From positions 186,001 to 250,000 of the forward strand of contig NZ_QMIK01000002.1 in NCBI RefSeq assembly GCF_003316845.1: a stretch of DNA of 64,000 bases. The letters are read 5' to 3'. This stretch comes from Cognataquiflexum aquatile (GTDB lineage Bacteria; Bacteroidota; Bacteroidia; Cytophagales; Cyclobacteriaceae). The notes beneath the pieces are model-generated. The model saw only the letters and a list, made by a program, of their open reading frames with translations. It was not told the origin of the DNA and searched no databases. Below are positions 56,691 to 64,000 of the stretch, in pieces. Numbering within the stretch: the stretch's first letter is position 1; every line of letters begins with the position of its first letter. The position numbers and the translations under genes are program-made.

Positions 56691-57023
56691 TTACTTAAGT
56701 CCTGCATTTTTGAGGATCTCATGAATCTGATCTTTCGTGAGGTTATCGAGTTCTCCCTTATCATAAATGTAAACCAAATAGACCTCTTTTTCCTCTGTAA
56801 TTAAAAAAGTTATGATTCTTACACCGCCAGATTTTCCTTTTCCCTTTGAGGAAACCGCCATCCTGATTTTATATATTTGGTTACCTAATGGTGTTCCTAT
56901 AAATGGATTTTCCTCAAGTATGGAACAGATTTCCTCAAGTTCACTTACAATTGAAGGATACTTTTTCTTGAGTTTCTTAGAAAGTTTTAAAAAACTTTGG
57001 GTAGGGTAGACCTCATATTTCAT
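56691..57023 (-). CDS. RelE/HigB-like toxin
   Basis: A 110-residue protein: YEVYPTQSFLKLSKKLKKKYPSIVSE, then GTPLGNQIYKIRMAVSSKGKGKSGGVRIITFLITEEKEVYLVYIYDKGELDN. This fold with KSGGVRII and an acidic end is typical of RelE-like mRNA interferases. It overlaps the antitoxin by 11 bases. Confidence 0.88.
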   Translation of the reverse strand: MKYEVYPTQSFLKLSKKLKKKYPSIVSELEEICSILEENPFIGTPLGNQIYKIRMAVSSKGKGKSGGVRIITFLITEEKEVYLVYIYDKGELDNLTKDQIHEILKNAGLK

Positions 57024-57213
57024 CTATAAGGTCTTTAAATCTCTTCTTCTCAATTTTCCCGTCTTTCATGGCCTTGACTTCTTTCAGGCTATTTTCTAAT
57101 CCGATTAAAGCCTCATGATCAACCTCTTGTATTTTGACATAATCCAGCGTTTGGATAAAATCCACAAAGGTTTTGAATTTATTATCCGGGATATTTAGAG
57201 TGATTTGTTTCAT
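57013..57213 (-). CDS. Antitoxin of the RelE/HigB-like pair
   Basis: A 66-residue acidic protein with MKQITLNIPDNKFKTFVDFI at its start, a common opening of Bacteroidota antitoxins for RelE-like toxins. It overlaps the toxin by 11 bases. Confidence 0.83.
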   Translation of the reverse strand: MKQITLNIPDNKFKTFVDFIQTLDYVKIQEVDHEALIGLENSLKEVKAMKDGKIEKKRFKDLIDEI

Positions 57214-57305
57214 GAGAGACCTTTTTCAAATATAAAAACTTAGAATTGACTAAAAAAATTCTTTTTGGTCATGGTTTTTGATGTTTCAAAGTTTCCAACA
57301 TCCAT

Positions 57306-58229
57306 CTATCGGTGGTCATCCTCCTCATTCAGAATATTGACATAGCTGTCATAGCGGTAAGGATGGATAAATCCCTCCTCAAGTTTTTGAAGGACCACAC
57401 ATCCCGGTTCGTTGAGGTGCTGACAGTTATTGTACCGGCACTGACCGAGGTATTTCCTAAACTCCGGAAAATAGTGGGACAGTTCAAATTCATCAATGTC
57501 CAAAATCCCAAATTCCTTGATGCCAGGAGTATCTATCAGGTAGCCTCCACCTTCGATTTCAAACATCTCGGCAAAGGTGGTTGTGTGTACTCCTTTGGCA
57601 CTGAATTTTGAAATCTCTTTGGTAGCCTGTACTGCTTCAGGGACGATTTTATTAAGCAAAGTAGATTTACCCACACCGGAGTGGCCAGATAGCAAGGTCG
57701 TTTTTCCCATCAATAATGGAAGAAACTGTTCCTGCAATACGGTACTGTTCAAGGCCGAAATCTCATACACCGGATAACCCAAGGGCACATAAATGTCCTT
57801 GATGTCCTGCAGGTATTCCATGTCTTTGTCCTTGTAAGTGATGTCCATTTTATTGACCAAAATGGAAGTAGGGATCCTGAAGCTCTCTGTACTGACCAAA
57901 AACCGGTCAATAAAACCAAGCGATGTTCTTGGGTTTTTTAAGGTGATAATCAAAAAAGCCTGATCAATATTGGAAGCGATGATATGTGAAAAATGGTTTT
58001 TTCGGGTGGATTTACGGATAATGTAATTTTCTCGGGGAAGGATGTCTGTGATGACAGAGGAAGGTTGGTCGGCTTCCTGCTCAAGGAGAACATAATCACC
58101 GACTGAAATCGGATTGGTCAACTTGAGGTCATCCTGCTTGAATTTGCCACGGAGACGAGCATTGAGGAGCCCTTTTTCAGTTTTGACCGTATACCAGCTT
58201 CCCGTGGATTTGAGGACCCTTCCTTTCAT
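57306..58229 (-). CDS. rsgA: Ribosome-associated GTPase RsgA
   Basis: A 307-residue circularly permuted GTPase that matures the 30S subunit. An OB domain (about 1-65) is followed by G4 (NKMD), then G1 (GHSGVGKSTL) and G3 (DTPG), the permuted order. The C-terminal zinc site is seen in CRYNNCQHLNEPGC. It overlaps the upstream waaA by four bases. Confidence 0.96.
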   Translation of the reverse strand: MKGRVLKSTGSWYTVKTEKGLLNARLRGKFKQDDLKLTNPISVGDYVLLEQEADQPSSVITDILPRENYIIRKSTRKNHFSHIIASNIDQAFLIITLKNPRTSLGFIDRFLVSTESFRIPTSILVNKMDITYKDKDMEYLQDIKDIYVPLGYPVYEISALNSTVLQEQFLPLLMGKTTLLSGHSGVGKSTLLNKIVPEAVQATKEISKFSAKGVHTTTFAEMFEIEGGGYLIDTPGIKEFGILDIDEFELSHYFPEFRKYLGQCRYNNCQHLNEPGCVVLQKLEEGFIHPYRYDSYVNILNEEDDHR

Positions 58230-59473
58230 GCTTGGTTGATTTTGGTGATGACGGTATCCATGATTTTATTGGCGCTGCCAACATTGTCTGTGACAAGTTT
58301 TTCAGCGGCTTGGCAAGCTTGAAGGTAATGGCTTTGGTCTGACAAATACAGGATTGTCTTCTCCAATTGTTTTGTGTTTGATACCGAAAACCCACAACCG
58401 TATTCCTGACTGATTCCCGCTTCGGGAAATTTTCCTTCCTTTTTGAGTTCGCCAAAAATAACCGGAATCCTGTAAGCAATGGCTTCCAGGATATTGTGCA
58501 GCCCTTTCCCAAAAGCTCCGCCGACATAGGCGAGATTTGCAAACTGGTACAAAGAAGACAACATCCCGATATTGTCTATAAACAACACCTCAGCATTTTT
58601 CTGACCTGAAATTTCAGAGTATTTAAGCGATGGCCTATCTATTTTGGATTTCCAGTCTGCCAAAGTTTCAAGGTTGATATCATGGGGTGCGACAATGAAA
58701 AAATACTCCGGATGGGCATTGATGAAAGGAATCAGGACTTTCATGTCCTCCTCCCAAGCTGAACCAACCACCATTGTTTTCCTCCCATTGACAAGGGGAA
58801 GTATTTCCGGAAAAGACTTGGGTGCCTCCGCTATCGATTTTACCCTATCATATCTGGTATCCCCGGCGACACTCACCTGATGGAAGTCCAATCCTTCGAT
58901 CAGGATTTTGGTTTGGGTATTTTGGGTAAAAATATGGTCAAATGAGGTCAGTATTTTTTTAAAGAATGTCCCATAACCTTTGAAGTAAATCTGGTCTTCC
59001 CGCATCGATGCCGAGAAAAGAAACAGCGGGATGTGTCTTTCTTTTGCTTCCAAGATATGGTTTGCCCAAAGGTCGTATTTGACGAAGAAGCCGATTTTTG
59101 GATCCAAAATTCCCAAGAAATTCTTGGCATTCGTGGCCGTATCAAAAGGAAGGTAAGTGATGAAGTCCACATTTTCCTGTGCTTTTCTATTGGCTATTTC
59201 ATAACCCGAAGGACTAAAAAAACTGACTACGATACCATATTCAGGCTTTCGGTGCTTCAATTCGGCAATGACAGGTTTTGCCTGTTCGTACTCTCCGAGC
59301 GAAGCTACATGAAACCAAGCAATGGGTTTAGAAAATCCCGACTTGAATGCTGTCAATCTTTCGAAAAGGTCCTTTCTGCCATCCACCAGTTTTTCAAGCT
59401 TGGCATTGCTACCTTTAGAGATTCCCGCCAGTTTTGAAAATGTCCTTATCGAAAAATCATACAGTGGTTTCAT
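58226..59473 (-). CDS. waaA: 3-deoxy-D-manno-octulosonic acid transferase
   Basis: A 415-residue KdtA/WaaA, which adds Kdo to lipid A. The membrane-proximal N-terminus starts at 59473 (MKPLYDFSIRTFSKLAG); longer frames to 59647 contain no family sequence. WFHVASLGEYEQ is the catalytic Glu motif. GGAFGKGLHNILEAIA and FGELKKEGKFPEA are conserved C-terminal parts. It overlaps rsgA by four bases, so the two are co-expressed. Confidence 0.94.
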   Translation of the reverse strand: MKPLYDFSIRTFSKLAGISKGSNAKLEKLVDGRKDLFERLTAFKSGFSKPIAWFHVASLGEYEQAKPVIAELKHRKPEYGIVVSFFSPSGYEIANRKAQENVDFITYLPFDTATNAKNFLGILDPKIGFFVKYDLWANHILEAKERHIPLFLFSASMREDQIYFKGYGTFFKKILTSFDHIFTQNTQTKILIEGLDFHQVSVAGDTRYDRVKSIAEAPKSFPEILPLVNGRKTMVVGSAWEEDMKVLIPFINAHPEYFFIVAPHDINLETLADWKSKIDRPSLKYSEISGQKNAEVLFIDNIGMLSSLYQFANLAYVGGAFGKGLHNILEAIAYRIPVIFGELKKEGKFPEAGISQEYGCGFSVSNTKQLEKTILYLSDQSHYLQACQAAEKLVTDNVGSANKIMDTVITKINQA

Positions 59474-59709
59474 GCCCCAAAAATAGGGATAAAGATTCAA
59501 ATCCCCCTCAAAAGGAATTTCACCTTTGGAGAGGGATTTGGAGTAAAATTTGAAGCTGTTCCGGTAATCTTTCTGTAATCGTGTGTTAAGTACGTTTTTT
59601 TTAAAGATGACAGATGACGGATGACCGATGCCGCATGCTTTCCTCATTCAGCGCGAGGGTTTATATAGTTTGGTGATGCAACGGTGGTTTCCAAAAACCA
59701 AACATCTCT

Positions 59710-61059
59710 TTACTGATTCGGGTTTTCTTCTGATTTTCCTAGGCTCATTTTGTTCCAATCTATGTTCCTGGTGATGTACATCGTGGCCGCTAGGATGATA
59801 AACAAACCGATGCTTCCCATCAGAAGCGCATAATCCTCCATCTGTAGCGTCACAAACAAGAACCCAAAGGAACCTAGAAGCACAGTCGCCAAAATGAGGG
59901 TGTATTTTTTTACCCTGAACAAGGATAGAGAATAAAGACAAATGGTACCAACGACAGCAATGGTGGAAATCAGGTACGCAATGTTGAAACTTACCTGTTC
60001 CGAAATGGACACCAAAAGGATATAGAAAAGACAAATCGCAAATCCTACCATCGCATATTGGAAAGGATGGATGTTCTTTTTGCCCAATACTTCTACCAGG
60101 AAAAACATAAGAAAAGTCAATCCTATAGTCATGAGGGCATATTTGGCCGATCGGGTGGACTTTTGGTAGTCTTCCATAGGCGAAAGCAAATCCACGCCAA
60201 AGGATGCTGATTTCAGATTTTCCGCATAGGCATTGTTGATCCATGATTGGGGATAATTCCTGTTCAATTCCAAAACTTTCCATTCTGCTGTAAAACCTTC
60301 CTCAGTCAAATTTCTGCTGTTGGGCAAAAATTTTCCGTCAAATTTTGGAGCAGTCCAGGGAGATTCGATTTTGACATCTGTCGTCTTTCCTGTCGGGATA
60401 AATGAAAGGTTTTTGCTCCCTTTGAGCTTGAGGTGAATGGTAAAGGGGATGGATTCGCCGGCCTTGAATTCATGGTTTGCCATCGAAATACTGAATCCTG
60501 AAGGAATTACTTTAAAAATTCCAGTGCCGGGATTGACCTGCTTTTTTTCTCCATTGACAATAAACTGTACTTCGTCTTCAATTCCCCTGAGGTCCGTCAC
60601 ACCAAAAGAAACCTTGGCTTCCCCATGGTTGAATCCCACAAAATCCTTCTTGTCAAAATCATCCAACACCATGAAACTTCCTGTGACGGCAAGGTCCGAA
60701 CGGTAAACTACCCCTTTGAAAATTCCTCTTTTCAGGATTTCAGGAAGTACTTTTCCTTCAATGCGCAGGTCTTGGGGAAGAATATGGTAATCCTCTATAA
60801 TCCGGGTAATCTTCCCGTCTTTTTCTGTTTCATAGACTATGGGAATAGAAAGGATCGGGCCGACGATTTCTTGGGATTCCGCCCATTTGGAACCGATTTC
60901 TTTGATGGCCTCGTCATTGAGAAAGGCTCGTTCTTCGATGACGGATTGGATCATTGCTGTCGGGATCAGGAGTAGCAAACCGAGAAATGCGATTACGACC
61001 AACTTGAGCGTGACAGAATACTTGAGAGAGAGCAGGGGTTTAAGTGCTGAGTTTTCCAT
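59710..61059 (-). CDS. creD: Inner membrane protein CreD
   Basis: A 449-residue CreD-type membrane protein. One N-terminal helix is followed by a large periplasmic domain (about 45-310) and five to six C-terminal helices (about 320-440). YALMTIGLTFLMFFLVEVL and HPFQYAMVGFAICLFYILLVSISE are conserved. In enterobacteria it belongs to the CreBC regulon, but no creBC is seen here; the small regulator operon at 61108-62012 lies upstream on the same strand. Function is unclear. Confidence 0.93.
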   Translation of the reverse strand: MENSALKPLLSLKYSVTLKLVVIAFLGLLLLIPTAMIQSVIEERAFLNDEAIKEIGSKWAESQEIVGPILSIPIVYETEKDGKITRIIEDYHILPQDLRIEGKVLPEILKRGIFKGVVYRSDLAVTGSFMVLDDFDKKDFVGFNHGEAKVSFGVTDLRGIEDEVQFIVNGEKKQVNPGTGIFKVIPSGFSISMANHEFKAGESIPFTIHLKLKGSKNLSFIPTGKTTDVKIESPWTAPKFDGKFLPNSRNLTEEGFTAEWKVLELNRNYPQSWINNAYAENLKSASFGVDLLSPMEDYQKSTRSAKYALMTIGLTFLMFFLVEVLGKKNIHPFQYAMVGFAICLFYILLVSISEQVSFNIAYLISTIAVVGTICLYSLSLFRVKKYTLILATVLLGSFGFLFVTLQMEDYALLMGSIGLFIILAATMYITRNIDWNKMSLGKSEENPNQ

Positions 61060-61107
61060 GGTTGTTTTGAAAGTACTTTGAATTACAAAGTGAGTGGATA
61101 AATTTTT

Positions 61108-61398
61108 TTATTTTAACAGGTTTTCTATTGCTTTGAGGTGTTTGATAAATGCTTCTTTTCCGGACTCTGTGACCATGTATTTGGTATTTGGTTTTCGGTC
61201 CACAAATTCTTTTGTAAAGGTGATATACCCTTCTTTTTCCAAAGTTTTGAGGTGGCTCGCAAGGTTGCCGTCGGTGGCATCGAGGATTTCTTTAAGTGCA
61301 TTGAAATCCAGAAAATCATTGACCAGCAAGGCTGACATGATTCCCAGCCTGAGCTTGTTTTCAAAAGCTTTGTCCAAGTCCTTGAGTATGTCTTTCAC
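61108..61398 (-). CDS. Winged-helix transcriptional regulator
   Basis: A 96-residue regulator, started at GTG 61398, whose GTGA overlaps the stop of the upstream gene; the longer frame to 61464 runs through that gene. It contains a winged helix: LRLGIMSALLVNDFLDFNALKEIL, then DGNLASHLKTLEKEGYITFTKEF, and NTKYMVTESGKEAFIKHL. It resembles ArsR/PadR-type small regulators. Probable target: its own operon and creD. Confidence 0.88.
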   Translation of the reverse strand: MKDILKDLDKAFENKLRLGIMSALLVNDFLDFNALKEILDATDGNLASHLKTLEKEGYITFTKEFVDRKPNTKYMVTESGKEAFIKHLKAIENLLK

Positions 61399-62012
61399 GA
61401 TCCGTAGCGGTAGTGCATGATGATGCCGTACACAATATGCAACAGGCCAAAACCGATTGCCCAAAACAAAAGTCCAAATCCGATAAAATAGGCCGAAAGC
61501 AAGCCGAGCGCAATTTCAATAATGCCGAGACTCCTGATTTCTTCGTGGGTATATTTGGAAGCATTGACCAATGCAAGACCGTAGAAAATTAGTGTCAGCG
61601 GAGCAATGATCCCAATAAATCCACGTGAAAGGAAAATAAGACTGAGTAAGCCCCCGGTGACCAAAGGGATGGATAAGTTGATCAGCAACCTTTTGGCTTG
61701 AGAATTCCAGACTTTTTGGTTGGCCTTTTTTGCTTTCTGGGCAGTGAAAAATAGGCCTGCACCGATCGCCAGGATCAGAATCAGGGCGCCAAGTCCAATT
61801 ATTGAAGCAATGGATTCAGAGCTGATTGTCACTACCTGGTAACCATAAAAATCACTTTCTGTGTAAATATTCCGGTAAGCATACCAAGCTCCTGCAAGTG
61901 CAATGATCCCGGCAGCGACTCCTGACAAACCACTGAGCGAAATAAACTTGGAAGACCTGTCCATGATCTCTTTGATCTGTCGGAGGTCTTGGATGTATTT
62001 TTCTTTTTCCAT
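61395..62012 (-). CDS. Membrane protein of unknown function
   Basis: A 205-residue protein with a charged N-terminus (MEKEKYIQDLRQIKEIMDRS), which is typical of this small family, and five to six predicted membrane helices from about residue 25 to 200. It precedes the winged-helix regulator with a four-base overlap. Such pairs recur in Bacteroidota, and the membrane protein may be the regulator's sensor partner, which is inference. Confidence 0.82.
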   Translation of the reverse strand: MEKEKYIQDLRQIKEIMDRSSKFISLSGLSGVAAGIIALAGAWYAYRNIYTESDFYGYQVVTISSESIASIIGLGALILILAIGAGLFFTAQKAKKANQKVWNSQAKRLLINLSIPLVTGGLLSLIFLSRGFIGIIAPLTLIFYGLALVNASKYTHEEIRSLGIIEIALGLLSAYFIGFGLLFWAIGFGLLHIVYGIIMHYRYGS

Positions 62013-62532
62013 TTAAAAGTACTTTGTGATTCAAAGTAAAATAATTAAAAAATAGAAACCAAGGGTTACGAAATATTTATGGAGAAAAGCTTTCTTGCCA
62101 TTACCAAAAACTTTGTTCCAAACAGGACGGAAGACCGAAGACGGAAGGTTTGTCGGCTATTTCTTAAACCCATCCTTGATCTTTAAAGCAATTTTCTCTT
62201 CCACATTACCCCATTTATTTGAAAAAATTGATTTGATTCAAGAGGCGCTACACCATGTGGTTTTTCTCCGTTCGAAAAATTGATTAAAAAAAATTTAAAT
62301 TTTTATCGAAACTTTGTTTGGTGGGTTTTGTAGTTAAACCAAAAAACTTCATATAAATAAGGGAAATGTTTAATTTTTTAAGAAGTTATGGATCCGAAAA
62401 TAAACTAAATCCAAATTTTATTCTGATCATGCATTTTACTTTTTCCATTGTCTTTTTTTTGATACAAAGACATCCACAAAAATTTTATAACTTGTATTCC
62501 CTTTCACCTCGAAATTGTATAAGCCCTCTAGT
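62013..62532. other. 520-bp intergenic region, no recognised feature
   Basis: AT-rich sequence between divergent genes. Short open frames of about 60 codons occur but show no family motif. Nothing convincing in the way of RNA genes or terminators was seen. Confidence 0.5.
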
Positions 62533-63018
62533 ATGGTCAAAGTCTTGTTCATTTGTTTAGGAAATATCTGTAGATCTCCCCTAGCGGAAGGTATTTTTAA
62601 CCATAAAGTCAAACAACTTGGACTTGAAGGTAAATTCACAAGCGACAGCTGCGGAACTTCGGATTACCATATCGGTGAATTGCCAGATGAAAGAACCCTC
62701 GCCTGCGCCCAAAATCACGAAATTCCGATTTCCCACCGTGCCAGACAGCTTAACCGTGTAGACATCCGCGAGTTTGATTACCTCGTAGCCATGGACATGT
62801 CCAATAAAAGGAATGTCCAAAATGTGATGACGAGACACAATATCAAGCATGACCAGTTATTCCTGTTGCGGGAATTCCATCCCAACCCAGACCATATTGA
62901 AGTACCGGATCCATATTATGGCGGTGAGGAGGGTTTTGAGCAGGTTTACCAAATAATTGACGAATCGCTCGACCATTTTTTGGAACGCCTTAAGGTTGAC
63001 CATAACTTATATGTTTGA
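62533..63018 (+). CDS. Low-molecular-weight phosphotyrosine phosphatase family protein
   Basis: A 161-residue LMW-PTP. The phosphate loop is FICLGNICRSP with the nucleophile Cys and Arg, and the acid Asp is in VPDPYYGG near residue 130. These proteins dephosphorylate tyrosine in proteins, but some act on sugar-amine phosphates. The neighbour suggests the latter (see the kinase). ATG at 62533 is used. Confidence 0.94.
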   Translation: MVKVLFICLGNICRSPLAEGIFNHKVKQLGLEGKFTSDSCGTSDYHIGELPDERTLACAQNHEIPISHRARQLNRVDIREFDYLVAMDMSNKRNVQNVMTRHNIKHDQLFLLREFHPNPDHIEVPDPYYGGEEGFEQVYQIIDESLDHFLERLKVDHNLYV

Positions 63019-63886
63019 GTCCAAAGAGGTCTTTGAAAGGCTTCTTTTTCTAAGCTTTGGACCTTCGGTGAAATTGAAACAGGCAAGACTTATCGCGGCC
63101 GGCAATATTAACCAAGGCGTATTTTTGGAGACCTCCGATGGCCAGTTTTTTTTGAAAACCAATTTTGAGGAATCTGAAGATATTTTCGAAAAAGAAGCTG
63201 ATGGCCTGGATACAATGTGGGCCCATTGTCCATTAAAAATCCCAGAGGTTTATAATTTTGGTCGGGAAGAATCTTACAATTTCATTTTGATGGAATGGAT
63301 CGATGCTGAAAAGGCAACCTCCACTTATTGGCAGGAACTAGGTCTCGGTTTGGCACAGATGCATATGGCCACCCAAAATGATTTCGGATACAAATCCTCC
63401 AATTATATTGCTTCCATCCCGCAACAGAACCAACCCAACCATTCTTGGTCTGATTTTTTTGTACAATCCAGATTGGACCCGCTTATCGGAAGGGCATACT
63501 ATGAAAGCTTGGTTGACTTGGATTTTTTGAAAAAATTCCAAAAGATTTATCCTTTGTTGGAAGATTTCTTCCCGAAAGAAAAACCTTCTCTGCTACACGG
63601 TGACCTTTGGTCGGGGAATATCATGCGCGGAAAAAGCGGCATTCCGGTCCTGATAGATCCGGCGGTATACTTCGGTCACAGGGAAATGGACCTCGCTTTT
63701 TCAAGGATGTTTGGACCTTTTGAAGAGGAATTTTATGAAGCCTACGACACTTTCTTTCCTTTGGAACCGGGATTTAAAGACCGTGTCCCTGTGTACAACC
63801 TGTACCCGCTTTTGGTACACCTCCTTCTTTTTGGCAAAAGCTATTTGCCCGGCATAGAAAAAACCGTCAGCAAATTACTCAGCTAG
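63011..63886 (+). CDS. Fructosamine kinase-like protein
   Basis: A 291-residue FN3K-type kinase. The ATP site has IAAGNINQGVFLET near residue 28, the catalytic loop is LLHGDLWSGNIM, and the metal-binding Asp is in VLIDPAVYFGHREMDLAFS. Bacterial members phosphorylate fructosamines or ribulosamines on proteins or free amino acids, so they repair glycation. It overlaps the phosphatase gene by eight bases, so they are one operon. Confidence 0.93.
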   Translation: MFESKEVFERLLFLSFGPSVKLKQARLIAAGNINQGVFLETSDGQFFLKTNFEESEDIFEKEADGLDTMWAHCPLKIPEVYNFGREESYNFILMEWIDAEKATSTYWQELGLGLAQMHMATQNDFGYKSSNYIASIPQQNQPNHSWSDFFVQSRLDPLIGRAYYESLVDLDFLKKFQKIYPLLEDFFPKEKPSLLHGDLWSGNIMRGKSGIPVLIDPAVYFGHREMDLAFSRMFGPFEEEFYEAYDTFFPLEPGFKDRVPVYNLYPLLVHLLLFGKSYLPGIEKTVSKLLS

Positions 63887-64000
63887 TGGTTTGACGACAA
63901 TCTGAAAGGTCGTCCGCGTAACCTGTTCCAATAGCACCTCTTTTTCAGACATCAATTCCTCCATAATTTTCCGGTTGTGGTTTTTGACGGTGATGAGTTG
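63875..64000 (-). CDS. C-terminal end of an unrecognised protein (partial)
   Basis: The minus-strand frame is open from the window edge to a TAA at 63877-63875, giving 42 residues (ITVKNHNRKIMEELMSEKE... ending VVKPLAE). It overlaps the end of the fructosamine kinase gene by 12 bases in convergent orientation. The segment is helical and charged and too short to assign. Confidence 0.5.
   Translation of the reverse strand, partial: QLITVKNHNRKIMEELMSEKEVLLEQVTRTTFQIVVKPLAE

Noticed and set aside
1-64000. CRISPR array
   Set aside because: No regularly spaced identical repeats of 25-40 bases with unique spacers were seen; the repeats present are single or tandem pairs.
1-64000. tRNA or rRNA genes
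   Set aside because: No cloverleaf with a CCA-adjacent acceptor stem or rRNA core sequence was recognised in the intergenic regions.

Overview
The window looks like chromosomal DNA of a Bacteroidota member, most likely a Cytophagales organism of the Cyclobacteriaceae type. The support is a type IX secretion sorting domain, TonB-dependent receptors with an N-terminal CarboxypepD_reg-like domain, DUF3857 proteins, a solo MoxR ATPase, many secreted proteins starting MK(K)..., and a lack of strong Shine-Dalgarno sequences. No rRNA, tRNA, CRISPR array, complete insertion sequence or prophage was seen. I found no convincing match to the Bacteroidota -33/-7 promoter consensus, so no promoters are called.

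Layout. 0-13 kb holds mostly housekeeping or secreted enzymes: an M20 amidohydrolase, an S1/P1 nuclease, a CNNM/CBS membrane protein, a beta-lactamase-like serine hydrolase, a PIN toxin-antitoxin pair, recG, a Tat-exported Gfo/Idh/MocA oxidoreductase, a GlcG/HbpS protein and a carboxylesterase. 13-24 kb has a Nudix-like regulator, a 1048-residue BNR-repeat protein, YceI, the tight recJ-lptB-GH3 operon, a KilA-N protein, mtgA and a methyltransferase. 24-33 kb has two DUF3857 transglutaminase-like proteins, a MaoC-like dehydratase, the overlapping M20-TatD-tcdA operon, a 58-residue protein ending in CIGCGS, a RelE-type toxin pair and a pseudouridine synthase. 33-43 kb has MoxR, then a lipoprotein/TonB receptor/transglutaminase-like trio, then a second TonB receptor and a molybdopterin-domain protein. 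43-45.5 kb holds a RelE-type pair, a RES-Xre pair and a B1 metallo-beta-lactamase.

45.5-49.2 kb is the most unusual part. Single-gene units all on the minus strand are separated by direct repeats, terminator hairpins, two fragments that look like the 3' end of a group II intron, and a truncated duplicate of a GNAT gene. It reads as a cassette-like accessory island. 49-64 kb returns to core genes: murF, a repeat-rich 600-base gap, a T9SS-sorted FG-GAP protein, a TPR sensor kinase, a phosphoribosyltransferase-panB operon, another toxin-antitoxin pair, waaA-rsgA, creD with a small regulator operon, and an LMW phosphatase-fructosamine kinase pair.

Functional links: lptB, waaA, murF and mtgA all serve the cell envelope. 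recG and recJ serve DNA repair. Five toxin-antitoxin modules (PIN, three RelE/ParE-like, one RES-Xre) are scattered through the window. All assignments are from reading the sequence and from family knowledge; no database search was made.
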